Shown here: positions 8,166-16,562 of the stretch, in pieces | Position numbering within the stretch: the stretch's first letter is position 1 | How the letters are laid out: each line of letters opens with the position of its first letter | From: Flavobacterium sp. J27 | GTDB taxonomy: Bacteria > Bacteroidota > Bacteroidia > Flavobacteriales > Flavobacteriaceae | Direction of reading: 5' to 3' | Assembly (NCBI RefSeq): GCF_004303025.1 | Contig: NZ_PJQW01000004.1 | Location: 275,200-339,199, forward strand | DNA: 64,000 bases | Notes under the pieces: model-generated | Seen by the model: only the letters and a program-made list of their open reading frames with translations | Database searches by the model: none | What the model was told of the DNA's origin: nothing | Program-made: the position numbers and the translations under genes

Positions 8166-9416
8166 TCATTTCATTTCTTCAATAGGTGTATTGGCTTTAG
8201 AATTTGAAATCAAAACCGAATAATCTAAAAAATCAGTAGTGGATTTTCCTTTCACTAAATCTCCATTTGATTTTTCGTCTGTCATTATAATTTCAATTAA
8301 ATCGGGATTACCATCATTAAATGGGGTGTTTTTATCATTCAATTTGAATAGTGTAATATCGGATATTTTGTTTTTTTTCAAATGATCTATTCCTCGAAAA
8401 TATTCTTTTTCATAGTCACCAATTCCAAACCCACCTTCGGTAGTGTAAGATTTATAATGTCCGTCGTCATCGTAAATACAATCCCAGAGTACACGACTTT
8501 CAGTTAAATAACCAATAACCGAAAGAACTTGTTCTTTTTTATAAATTTTATTTTCAATAAGCATCGTAAAAAAGGAGACATTATTACCTTCCCGATTTTT
8601 TTCTAAATGACCAAAACCAAATCTTAAAAATTGAGGGTTATTATTAAATTTGTAGAAGGAAGCCAAATGGTTGTAATTGTTAAAAATGATTTTTTCTCTA
8701 TATGAAGAGGGATCAAAAGATAATTCTAGATTGGTTATAATGTGGTCAAAAGTAAACTTATCATGGATATCATTTTCAAATTTTGAAGGATCTTTTTTAT
8801 AATCAGAAACAAAACTTTTCAATATTCTTTTTGAATAACTGTCATAATCAGGAGAAAAGTCTGTGGTGTCTATTTGAACCATTGCTACAATGTCTAGCAA
8901 TGATTTTTCTTGGTTTTCCTTAAACTGAATACTTTCTAAAAGATGCTTGGATGTGTACTTATAGGTCACTATTTTATCAATGCCCACAACGGCAAATCTT
9001 TTGTTTTTGGGTAAATTATCGTTTAGTTTTTTAATGTTTTTCCATTTTTGGTAGGTTTCAATGCTTTTTTCTTGCGGAACTCGCATGCCGTAATGTTTTA
9101 CTAAATCTTTCAATAGCAATGTATCTCCTTTTTTTAAATAGAGATTAAAAAAATGAGCAATACTAAAATCTGTTTCTGGCAAATAATATTTTATAATTCC
9201 TTTTCTTGTTAAGGATTTTAGCAGTAAATATTCTGTTTTTTCGGTTTTTGAACTTCCGTGATAGGCTCCAAAACCTACTATTTTGAAATTCTTTTCAGGA
9301 AAGTCAAATTCCGTTGCATGTAAGTCAAAACGATGATTTTGTAAATAGTCGCTTTTAGATTGTCCAAATAATATAAATAGGGTTAGAGTGAATAGGGTGG
9401 TAAGTATTTTCTTCAT
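8166..9416 (-). CDS. secreted erythromycin-esterase-like fold protein
   Basis: A signal peptide (KKILTTLFTLTLFILFGQS) precedes a domain that looks like the EreA/ChaN-type superfamily. Near the N terminus there is VGFGAYHGSSKTEKTEYLLLKSL, in the place of the GExHG motif with its catalytic His, followed by YYLPETDFSIAHFFNLYL. Late in the protein there is QFLRFGFGHLEKN, in the place of the G-x-GH motif. The middle carries a helical insertion. The 416-residue size suits the family. I infer a periplasmic hydrolase-like protein, but the substitution of Ala-Tyr before the first HG makes erythromycin resistance an unsafe prediction. The C terminus (SNSKANTPIEEMK) suggests a disordered tail. Confidence 0.55.
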   Translation of the reverse strand: MKKILTTLFTLTLFILFGQSKSDYLQNHRFDLHATEFDFPEKNFKIVGFGAYHGSSKTEKTEYLLLKSLTRKGIIKYYLPETDFSIAHFFNLYLKKGDTLLLKDLVKHYGMRVPQEKSIETYQKWKNIKKLNDNLPKNKRFAVVGIDKIVTYKYTSKHLLESIQFKENQEKSLLDIVAMVQIDTTDFSPDYDSYSKRILKSFVSDYKKDPSKFENDIHDKFTFDHIITNLELSFDPSSYREKIIFNNYNHLASFYKFNNNPQFLRFGFGHLEKNREGNNVSFFTMLIENKIYKKEQVLSVIGYLTESRVLWDCIYDDDGHYKSYTTEGGFGIGDYEKEYFRGIDHLKKNKISDITLFKLNDKNTPFNDGNPDLIEIIMTDEKSNGDLVKGKSTTDFLDYSVLISNSKANTPIEEMK

Positions 9417-9589
9417 GTTTTTTTAAACGTGTAATTCATGGCACAGACTACAGTTCAAATATAAACCATTGTTTGTATTTAAACAAAAGTAAATCCTTAA
9501 TTTGAGAAATGAAATACATTGTCTATTAGGTTTTACACGATATAGGAGGAGAGAAGTAGGTTAGATTTACAAATTAATATTTTTTCATT

Positions 9590-10495
9590 TCAATTAAATG
9601 ATTGTCTAAATTCCAAAGGAGAAATATCGGTTTTCTTTTTGAATAATTTAGTTAAGGAAGAAGGATAATCAAATCCTAATTGATAAGCAATTTCACTGAC
9701 TGATAAATTTGTAGTACTAAGTAATTCTTTGGCTTTGTCTATAAGTTTATTATGTATATGTTGTTGTGTTGTTTGACCCGTAATGCTTCGTAACATATCA
9801 CTTAAATAATTTGAAGAAACATGTAATTGTTGGGCAACAAATTGTACTGTAGGAACTCCTAAAACAGAGAGGTCTTCATTAGTAAAGTAATCGGTTAGTA
9901 AATGCTCCAAACGAATTAAAATATCGTCATTGGCAGGTTTTCGTGTGATAAATTGACGATTATAAAAACGGTTACTATACTGTAAAAGTAATTCGATTTG
10001 GGCAATAATTACATCCTGACTAAATTGATCGATATTAGATTTATATTCACGCTCAATATTTTGTAAAATGTGTTCAATAACCTTTTCTTCATCTTCTGAA
10101 AGGTGCAAAGCTTCATTTAATTCATAGGTAAAGAAACCATACTTTGTGATAGTTTTAGCTAAAGGATAACCAGACAAAAAATCAGGATGAAAATTGAGCG
10201 CTATACCACAATCAATGGTATCGGTTTCGCCTGCTTCATGTGTTAAAACTTGATTTGGTGAAAAAAAAGACATAATTCCCGAATCGTAGTCGTAATATCG
10301 TTGCCCATATTTAAATTTTCCAACTCCTTTTTTTATTGCAATACAATACAATCCAATTATCATACTGCCGATATATTTGGGCGCATTTTCAAACCGGAAA
10401 ACAGTAATTAAAGGATGTTTAGGTTTGGGTAAACCCAAAATCAGATTCATATCAGAAATAGATTTTATTTTTATAGGATCATTCTCTTTTTTCAT
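9590..10495 (-). CDS. AraC-family transcriptional regulator
   Basis: The C-terminal 100 residues form an AraC/XylS DNA-binding domain with two helix-turn-helices: VQFVAQQLHVSSNYLSDMLRS for the first, and TNLSVSEIAYQLGFDYPSSLTKLFKKKT for the second, ending SPLEFRQSFN. The N-terminal 190 residues are a cupin-like ligand domain with a signature of this subgroup (RFENAPKYIGSMIIGLYCIAI and FFSPNQVLTHEAG). Length 301 is typical. It lies 49 bp downstream of the alcohol dehydrogenase gene on the same strand, a common pairing in which the regulator controls the oxidoreductase. The ligand is unknown. Confidence 0.9.
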   Translation of the reverse strand: MKKENDPIKIKSISDMNLILGLPKPKHPLITVFRFENAPKYIGSMIIGLYCIAIKKGVGKFKYGQRYYDYDSGIMSFFSPNQVLTHEAGETDTIDCGIALNFHPDFLSGYPLAKTITKYGFFTYELNEALHLSEDEEKVIEHILQNIEREYKSNIDQFSQDVIIAQIELLLQYSNRFYNRQFITRKPANDDILIRLEHLLTDYFTNEDLSVLGVPTVQFVAQQLHVSSNYLSDMLRSITGQTTQQHIHNKLIDKAKELLSTTNLSVSEIAYQLGFDYPSSLTKLFKKKTDISPLEFRQSFN

Positions 10496-10544
10496 GATTA
10501 CAAAATTAGAAAAGAGAAAAGTAAAAACTCTTCTCTTCAGATTT

Positions 10545-11585
10545 TTAATTTAATGTTGCCATGTCAATTACAAAACGATAACGAACATCACCTTTTTCTA
10601 ATCGGTCAAACGCTTCATTGATGTTTTTAATATCAATCAACTCAATATCAGAAACAATTTGATGTTCCGCACAAAAATCGAGCATTTCTTGAACTTCGGT
10701 TAAACCACCATGACCAGAGCCAGTAATCACTTTATTACCCACAACAACTGAAAAGGACGAAATTTCCCAAGGTTTTGATGGTAGCCCAACATTAATATAT
10801 ACTCCGTTAGTTCTTAAAATACCAATATAAGGATTAATATCGTGATTTGCGGAAACCGTATCTATGATAAAATCGAAAGAATGGAAAACAGATTTCATTT
10901 GGGCTTCCTCTTTCGAAACCACAAAATGATGTGCTCCTAATTTTTTTGCATCTTCTTCTTTGTTTGGTGAAGTACTAAAAACAGTTACTTCAGCGCCTAA
11001 TGCAACACCAAATTTAACAGCCATATGTCCTAAACCTCCTAAACCAATAACTCCTAATCGATGTCCTTTTCCCACTTTCCATCTTCGCAATGGTGAATAT
11101 GTTGTAACGCCTGCGCAAAGTAATGGGGCAACAGCAGGTAAATCTAATTTTTCTGAAATATGAAAAACAAAATCTTCATTTACCACAATAGTATTGGAAT
11201 AACCACCATAAGTAGGTTGGCCTTCTCTGTCCTTGTGGTTATAAGTTTGTACTCCTTCAGTACAAAAAACTTCATGTCCATTGTTGCATTCTTCACAGGT
11301 TCTACAAGAATCTATATAAGTCCCAACGCCAGCCCAATCGCCTAACTTAAATTTTTTAGCATGGTTACCTATTTGTACAATTCTTCCAACAATTTCATGT
11401 CCAGGTACCATTGGGAAAATCCCAGGAAACCATTCATTTTTAAGATTGTGAATATCAGTATGGCAAACGCCACAATATAAAATTTCAATTTGTACGTCGT
11501 GATTACCAACTTCCCTTCTTTCGAAATCCCAAGGTGCTAGTTTTTCATTTACGTTTTGTGCTGCATATCCTTTTACTGGAATCAT
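10545..11585 (-). CDS. zinc-dependent NAD(P) alcohol dehydrogenase (YahK/cinnamyl-alcohol type)
   Basis: This medium-chain dehydrogenase/reductase should oxidise alcohols or reduce aldehydes in the cytoplasm. The catalytic zinc ligands appear in YCGVCHTDIH (Cys) and VPGHEIVG (His-Glu). Structural zinc is held by the four cysteines of CRTCEECNNGHEVFC. The cofactor motif is GLGGLGHMAVKFG, and the Ser-Thr-Ser after the next strand (VTVFSTSPNKEEDA) fits the NADP-preferring YahK/CAD subfamily. I chose the start MIPVKGYAAQ at 11585; an in-frame extension of ten codons upstream lacks family resemblance. The AraC gene follows it. Physiological substrate not determinable. Confidence 0.92.
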   Translation of the reverse strand: MIPVKGYAAQNVNEKLAPWDFERREVGNHDVQIEILYCGVCHTDIHNLKNEWFPGIFPMVPGHEIVGRIVQIGNHAKKFKLGDWAGVGTYIDSCRTCEECNNGHEVFCTEGVQTYNHKDREGQPTYGGYSNTIVVNEDFVFHISEKLDLPAVAPLLCAGVTTYSPLRRWKVGKGHRLGVIGLGGLGHMAVKFGVALGAEVTVFSTSPNKEEDAKKLGAHHFVVSKEEAQMKSVFHSFDFIIDTVSANHDINPYIGILRTNGVYINVGLPSKPWEISSFSVVVGNKVITGSGHGGLTEVQEMLDFCAEHQIVSDIELIDIKNINEAFDRLEKGDVRYRFVIDMATLN

Positions 11586-11725
11586 AATTTTTATTTTAAA
11601 TTGTTTATGATACAAATTTCAGTAAGAAAGAGGTAATAAATTTTTCCAAATCTCGGATTCTCTTTTCCAAAAAAAATAGAGATTGCATCTGGATGGGGTT
11701 AATCTAGCAGGATTCGGAATACAAT

Positions 11726-12130
11726 TTAGGCAAATTTCTTTTGCGCTTCTTTACTTACAGGCGTAAAAAAGTTGATTAGATTTCCATCGGGATCACGGAA
11801 CAATAACGAACGATTTCCCCAAGGCATAGTGGTAGGTTGCTGAACAATTTCGGTAGTTAGCTGTTGAATTCTCTCAAATTCTTTATCTACGTTATCAACA
11901 AGAAATTCTATAATCAAACTTTTGTTAGTAGCCGCTTGAGCAACACCTTCTCCAAAAAAGGCTAATGTTCGTAAACTGCCAATAGCCAGAGTAAATGATT
12001 TTAATTTTACTTCTGCAAAATCTTCTGTTGCCCAGTTTGCTTTTGTTGCGGTAATCTCTTCAAAAAAAGAGACTAAGCGCTTCATGTCGGCAGTAATTAT
12101 TCGTAAGGATACTAAATTTGACGTACTCAT
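11726..12130 (-). CDS. VOC-fold (glyoxalase-like) protein
   Basis: A 134-residue vicinal-oxygen-chelate protein made of two babbb modules. It begins with LVSLRIITADMKRLVSFFEEITA (the usual strand and helix of module 1). It ends with the diagnostic MPWGNRSLLFRDPDGNLINFFTPV, in which the RDPDGN turn and the strand after it close module 2. Family members include glyoxalase I, dioxygenases and antibiotic-binding proteins; nothing here assigns a substrate. It is transcribed on the same strand as the alcohol dehydrogenase gene, 140 bp upstream, and may or may not be co-transcribed with it. Confidence 0.88.
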   Translation of the reverse strand: MSTSNLVSLRIITADMKRLVSFFEEITATKANWATEDFAEVKLKSFTLAIGSLRTLAFFGEGVAQAATNKSLIIEFLVDNVDKEFERIQQLTTEIVQQPTTMPWGNRSLLFRDPDGNLINFFTPVSKEAQKKFA

Positions 12131-12296
12131 TTCTTTTGTTTTAAATTAATAATAAAACAAAAGTAAAATTGAAGTGTGACAACGGTATGTCAGGTATAAG
12201 TATTGTTTTTCTTCTTATTCTATTCTTTTTTCTATTTTTTACAATTTCTAGCCTATGTTTATAATTTTTTTTGAAAAATCTTGCTCAGGATCAACC

Positions 12297-12594
12297 TTAC
12301 ACCTTTTTAATTTCTTTATAATAGAAGAGTAACATTTTTAAACTATCTAATGTTTGAGTATAAAGATAATTATTACCCACAGGAATTGAATAGTAATAAT
12401 CTTTAGGTGAAAAAGAGATTTTTTTATTTATACCATATAAGCTACAAATAATTTTTTTTCAATATTTGGATCAATTTTCTATTTCTAATTACTTTTTGAA
12501 CATAGTATGTTGCCTTTCCCAAACATTTTGGACAGATAACATTTATTTCTCCTTCCTAGAAGATATCCTTATTAAATAAAATTTTCTTTTGCTT
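12297..12594 (-). pseudogene. remnant of a small zinc-ribbon-like gene
   Basis: This stretch lacks a long open frame but reads as a small protein broken twice. Upstream part: KILFNKDIF, then a TAG at 12556-12558, then EGEINVICPKCLGKATYYVQKV and on to LIQILKK. After a run of eight A's (12452-12459 on the plus strand as T's) the next frame continues IICSLYGINKKISFSPKDYYYS, IPVGNNYLYTQTLDSLKMLL and FYYKEIKKV before a stop. CPKC could be half of a zinc site; a second Cys pair is not seen. The regular codon pattern and protein-like composition on both sides of the poly-A tract support a former gene. The family is not recognised. It occupies most of the 517-bp gap between the VOC gene and the next gene. 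Confidence 0.45.
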
Positions 12595-12647
12595 TCAAAC
12601 CTTACTTTTTTTATTGAGTATCAAAACCAGTAAAAGCTCTTGAAGAT

Positions 12648-13430
12648 TTATTTTACTTTTACTTTTCTTCTGTTATAGACTTCTCCAATATATTTTTCTA
12701 GGTATGGTTTAGCTTCTTCCAATGTTGCTATGCCATCAAATGTTGCAATTTCTTCTCCAAAATAGCCTTTTAAACTACTAATCAGTTTTCCATTTCTATA
12801 AAATAAAATTAACGTGTGGTTTACTGATGCTCTTCCGTCTAATTCTAATGCAAATTCAATCAACTTTTGCGAGCAATATTTAGCATCAGAAATAAGCTGT
12901 TCTTGTGGTTTTGGGTTGACTCGTACTTGGCAAGTTAAATTGTGCGAAACAAACCTTTCTATTGGTTCTTTTGGTAAGTTTAAAAAAGGATGTCCTATTT
13001 GAAACTCTCTTTTAAATAGACTTGTTTTATCTTTTTCGTACCAAAATCCTTTTGCAAGAGCGCTTACATACTGATCATGAAATTTAAAAATATAATGAGA
13101 AAAATCGGTTAGCATTTCATTTACATTACCATTAAATTCATAAGAATTACCATAGTTTTTTTGTTCATAGTTAAAACGTTCTTTTAGCCATTTTGAATTT
13201 TCAATTTGATACACCCAAGGATATTCTTGTCCAGTTTCCCAATTATCAGCATATGGCAAAATTTCACCTCTACAGATTTGTAAGGCGTCTAATTTTTCAA
13301 ATGTTATGCGTCCGTATTGCGCATCTTCAGTTTGAAAATAAATGCCAGTTAATGCATCACTATATAAAACGTCTGGACTTAAAACAAAATCGGCAATAAT
13401 TGGTATAATGATTCCTTTAGCTAATTCCAT
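12648..13430 (-). CDS. protein of unknown function
   Basis: A 260-residue protein without signal peptide or membrane helix, hence probably cytoplasmic. It begins MELAKGIIIPIIADFVLSPD and carries an aromatic-rich middle (DNWETGQEYPWVYQIENSKWLKE is split by many Trp and Tyr) and a C-terminal LILFYRNGKLISSLKGYFGEE region that looks like a beta hairpin. I recognise no domain. The upstream region and the next gene (a DUF2625 protein, 40 bp away on the same strand) suggest it belongs to a row of small unknown genes. Codon use and composition look normal for the window. Confidence 0.65.
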   Translation of the reverse strand: MELAKGIIIPIIADFVLSPDVLYSDALTGIYFQTEDAQYGRITFEKLDALQICRGEILPYADNWETGQEYPWVYQIENSKWLKERFNYEQKNYGNSYEFNGNVNEMLTDFSHYIFKFHDQYVSALAKGFWYEKDKTSLFKREFQIGHPFLNLPKEPIERFVSHNLTCQVRVNPKPQEQLISDAKYCSQKLIEFALELDGRASVNHTLILFYRNGKLISSLKGYFGEEIATFDGIATLEEAKPYLEKYIGEVYNRRKVKVK

Positions 13431-13470
13431 TGGTATACTTTTATGTTGAGTAATCTTTCAAAAAATAGCA

Positions 13471-14214
13471 TTACTTGTTTGTTTTATTCAATTGTTTAAT
13501 CAAATCTAAAGTCAATAAGTAGTGCTCTTCTATTAAAAGTATTGTTTTAGTGCTTTTCTCAATTGCTTTTCCTTCTTGGGTCCATAAATAAGGGAAAAAA
13601 CTAAAGATGTTGTCATAACCTAGATTTTTAACTTCATTTTTCCAATTTTTCCATCGAAATCCTTGGTAAAATGTGTCTAAATCATTATTAAGACAAAATA
13701 AAATAAACTCTGAATAGGTAATTTCTAAAGGTTCATACTCTAAACTATCGGGAGCCAAATAATAAATATACCCTAAGTCGTTTCCTAAGGCACCGCCATT
13801 TAAAATAAAAAATCCACCAATAGCATCATCTGCAATTAAAAGAAAAGAAGGCTGTTCTCCATATTCTAAGAATGATTTACCTTTATTCCAATTTGAGATA
13901 GAGCGATTTAATTTTGAATTTCCAGCACCTAGTATTCTAATCCAGCCATCGTCTATAATTAATCCTCCAGAATTGTAAACTATAGCTCCCATAGGGGAAC
14001 GCGTTGTTACTTGAGTATGATATAAAGCATCCTTATCTGAATTTGAATCTAAATTTAGAATTTCAACTTTATTTTTGGCTGTGTTAATCCAATCTTCAAC
14101 TATTGGCCAACCTGAATCAGTAAGGTTTAGTAACTCAGATACAGGTTTCATATTTTGTTGTGCCATTACGCTTTGTATAATTAAAATTAATAGTAGTACA
14201 ATTATTCTTTTCAT
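13471..14214 (-). CDS. DUF2625 family protein with signal peptide
   Basis: The mature protein matches what I know of DUF2625. It has an N-terminal LLNLTDSGWPIVEDWI, a glycine-rich core (SPMGAIVYNSGGLIIDDGWIR and FFILNGGALG), and YLAPDSLEYEPLEITYSEFILF followed by FYQGFRWKNWKNEV. The family is widespread, of unknown function, and usually has about 215 residues. Here a signal peptide (IIVLLLILIIQSVMAQQ) adds length and suggests export, whereas many relatives are cytosolic. It lies 4 bp downstream of the HD-domain gene on the same strand, so they are probably one transcription unit. Confidence 0.8.
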   Translation of the reverse strand: MKRIIVLLLILIIQSVMAQQNMKPVSELLNLTDSGWPIVEDWINTAKNKVEILNLDSNSDKDALYHTQVTTRSPMGAIVYNSGGLIIDDGWIRILGAGNSKLNRSISNWNKGKSFLEYGEQPSFLLIADDAIGGFFILNGGALGNDLGYIYYLAPDSLEYEPLEITYSEFILFCLNNDLDTFYQGFRWKNWKNEVKNLGYDNIFSFFPYLWTQEGKAIEKSTKTILLIEEHYLLTLDLIKQLNKTNK

Positions 14215-14218
14215 GAAT

Positions 14219-14776
14219 TTATTCTGAAGCGTTTGTACAATATTTTAAATAAGCTATTGTTTTTTCCCAAAGTCTGTGTTCCAAATAGGCATTGCCACTT
14301 TTTAAAGAATCATGAATAAAAACCGCTTGTTTCTGATAGTTTGTAATTTTTTCAAGACTCCAATGTTTAGGAGGAACTTGTAAATTTGTAATTCTGTCTG
14401 CTAGTTTCACTGCCCAAACTTCTTTTGGTAATGTTTTAATTCGATTGAGGCTATCTTCCATTTGTTCTTCCTTTGGAATAGTTTTGTTTTTGGTCAATGC
14501 TAAAACGCCATCAGCTATTTCTTTTCCAAATTCTGTAACAATTTCATCAAATGTTGTTGCAGTATCTTCTAACACATCATGAAGTAAAGCCACTTGAACT
14601 GCAAATATAGAATCAAAATGTGCTGTCTTTTGAGCGGTAATTAAAATTTCCATAGCCACATTACTCAAATGAACCACATAAGGTAAGTTTGTACCAGGAA
14701 CTAATTGGTTTATGTCTGCATGTTTTTGAGCGGCAAACCGCATCGCTTTTTGATATTGGGTTTGTAATTCTATCAT
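14219..14776 (-). CDS. HD-domain protein, probable small alarmone hydrolase
   Basis: A single HD domain of the RelA/SpoT hydrolase type. It shows a His in PYVVHLSNVA, the metal pair plus acid in ALLHDVLEDTATTF, and the late Asp in VKLADRITNLQ. These are the residues that hold Mn2+ in (p)ppGpp 3'-hydrolases such as SpoT and MESH1. No synthetase, TGS or ACT domain follows, and 185 residues is the size of stand-alone small alarmone hydrolases. I infer it hydrolyses (p)ppGpp or a related nucleotide such as NADPH, as MESH1 can do; this is not shown here. It is followed closely by the DUF2625 gene. Confidence 0.82.
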   Translation of the reverse strand: MIELQTQYQKAMRFAAQKHADINQLVPGTNLPYVVHLSNVAMEILITAQKTAHFDSIFAVQVALLHDVLEDTATTFDEIVTEFGKEIADGVLALTKNKTIPKEEQMEDSLNRIKTLPKEVWAVKLADRITNLQVPPKHWSLEKITNYQKQAVFIHDSLKSGNAYLEHRLWEKTIAYLKYCTNASE

Positions 14777-14843
14777 ATTTATTATGTTGAGGTGCTACTG
14801 TTTTATTACTATTTTAATAACAGGCAATAGATTAAAAAGTCTT

Positions 14844-15257
14844 TTAATGTTCATTAAAAAATCTTTCCATTTTTACTTTAGCAACTTTTTTAATTCTCAT
14901 AATCTTATCGGCTATTTCAGGATTAAATGAGCATCTAGATTCTTCAAAGCCAATCCAATTGGGATAAAATCGTTTCGCAATTTTATAAATTTGTTTATCA
15001 AAATCTAAAGAGCGAAAACATCCAACGTCATTTTCTGGTCCCACAAGTAGCTTCATCCTATGATTAATAACATATCTAAATGCCTGTATTAATTTACTAT
15101 TTCTAAGTTCCCATAATCCTTCATCTTCCCAAATAAAAGCTCCAGACATAATTTCATACCTCATTTTCGGATTACTAATTTTAGATTTTGTAGGTAGTTT
15201 TTCTTTACTAAATAAGAAAACGAACCAAATCATTATTTTCAAAATAAAACTATTCAT
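14844..15257 (-). CDS. protein of unknown function
   Basis: A 137-residue basic protein. The first 17 residues are hydrophobic (FILKIMIWFVFLFS), which could be a signal anchor. The remainder includes YEIMSGAFIWEDEGLWELRN, HRMKLLVGPENDVGCFRSLD and WIGFEESRCSFNPEIADKI, and ends in a lysine-rich helix. I recognise no family. It is separated from the HD gene by 67 bp and has its own upstream gap of 209 bp that carries a 9-bp inverted repeat. An internal start is possible; I kept the first ATG. Confidence 0.6.
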   Translation of the reverse strand: MNSFILKIMIWFVFLFSKEKLPTKSKISNPKMRYEIMSGAFIWEDEGLWELRNSKLIQAFRYVINHRMKLLVGPENDVGCFRSLDFDKQIYKIAKRFYPNWIGFEESRCSFNPEIADKIMRIKKVAKVKMERFFNEH

Positions 15258-15394
15258 TATTTTTTCTTTCTTTTGGTATCTATTTGTATGGTTTAATAAT
15301 AAATAATATATTTTTTTGTGAGTTAATCAATCTTATACAGCAAATTTACTTATGCATAAAATTTCAATACCAATTTAAAAGCTTTTTTGTTTCA

Positions 15395-15419
15395 AGGTTA
15401 TTTATTTTAGAAATAACCT
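15395..15419. repeat. short inverted repeat, possible weak terminator
   Basis: AGGTTATTT and its exact complement are separated by 7 nt, in the gap after the secreted protein gene that ends at 15467 (minus strand). No T-run follows directly, so termination is only possible, not clear. Confidence 0.3.
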
Positions 15420-15466
15420 AATTGTTCTAAACAAGATAGACTTAGCAGTTGGTTGGAACCTATATT

Positions 15467-16444
15467 TTAATGCACATTTTCAAGTGACATTTTTTTTAAT
15501 TTTGATAATGACCCTATTTTCGTATTACTTACCGATTTCATTTCAAATGTTTTGCTTGGTGTTTTTACAATTATTTTATCATCATAAATAACATACTCTG
15601 TATTATGGTTAAAAAAAGTAATACTATTTTCAGTTTTGGAATACTTAAAAGTGCCTTCATAAAATAACTCTATAGCCTTTTCAGAGTCTGTAAAAACATA
15701 AAACAAGAGTTCTTCTGTTGTAAAAAGTTGCATTTTCTTTTTATTTTTAAATTCAAAAGCCAATATCAAATCATCTGCCTCGATTTCAAAAGCCAGAGTT
15801 TGATACTCAGACTTAACCATTTTTCCATCAACCCAATTTTCCTCAATATAATCCCAAGTCATTCCAGAAGCACTCATACCTTCTTCTACTATTTTTACAG
15901 GATAAGGAACATTGTTTGCTACTTTAAACTCAGAAAACTGATGCCAACAACAACCGCTTTTAGTCATAGTACTAATTGTTTTTGTAGCAGGATCAATAGC
16001 AAACATGCCACAATACTCCTGCGAAAGTTGTGTAAAATCTGGACTAAATAGAAATCCGTTATCAGTTGCTAAATAAATTTGGAAGGAAGGTCCGTGATAA
16101 CAACTATTTTGTCCGTCCATAATAGCAAAATCTTTAACGCCATCAAAATTATAATCTTCATACAAAATAGAACTTTGTTTCCCATAAGGTAGTTCTTTTA
16201 TATTCGCTTCTACTAGACCATTATCAAGATCGAAAGTTAATTCTTCTGAATCTATTTTAATCAGTTCTTTTTTGGTTTGTTTATCAATAATAGCCACCCA
16301 ACCCGGACTAAACACTTCTGAAGTATCGGCAATGTGTACTTTACCCATATAATCTTCCGAGAAATCGGCAACAATAAAGGTGGTTTGACAAAATGCAAAC
16401 GGAGATAATAGTAAGCATAAAAAAGAAGTTATTTTGATTTTCAT
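15467..16444 (-). CDS. secreted protein, XAC2610-like
   Basis: A signal peptide (KITSFLCLLLSPFAFCQ) leads a 300-residue exported protein. It has an acidic DYNFDGVKDFAIMDG loop of the EF-hand/FG-GAP kind that may bind calcium, then SCYHGPSFQIYLA, and a Cys-Cys-His stretch (SGCCWHQFSEFKV). This arrangement resembles the XAC2610-related proteins, of unknown function. The C-terminal part is a run of predicted beta strands. I chose the ATG at 16444; the in-frame TTG five codons upstream is less likely. It lies 118 bp upstream of the MutS-like gene's end only by orientation: both are on the minus strand and this gene follows it. Confidence 0.65.
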   Translation of the reverse strand: MKIKITSFLCLLLSPFAFCQTTFIVADFSEDYMGKVHIADTSEVFSPGWVAIIDKQTKKELIKIDSEELTFDLDNGLVEANIKELPYGKQSSILYEDYNFDGVKDFAIMDGQNSCYHGPSFQIYLATDNGFLFSPDFTQLSQEYCGMFAIDPATKTISTMTKSGCCWHQFSEFKVANNVPYPVKIVEEGMSASGMTWDYIEENWVDGKMVKSEYQTLAFEIEADDLILAFEFKNKKKMQLFTTEELLFYVFTDSEKAIELFYEGTFKYSKTENSITFFNHNTEYVIYDDKIIVKTPSKTFEMKSVSNTKIGSLSKLKKMSLENVH

Positions 16445-16562
16445 ATTCTTAGTGTTCAAATTTTCTGTTCTTTAAATTAATCTTAGAGGGTTTATAATGT
16501 CTTCCAAAGATAAGCGATACCTATGATTAAAAAAATAATTAATGGAGTAGGTGGTTGCTAAT

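Noticed and set aside
8166..9416. Macrolide resistance by erythromycin esterase
   Set aside because: The protein has the superfamily's layout but the HG motif context is altered (AYHGSS). The signal peptide suggests a periplasmic role. A resistance call is not supported.
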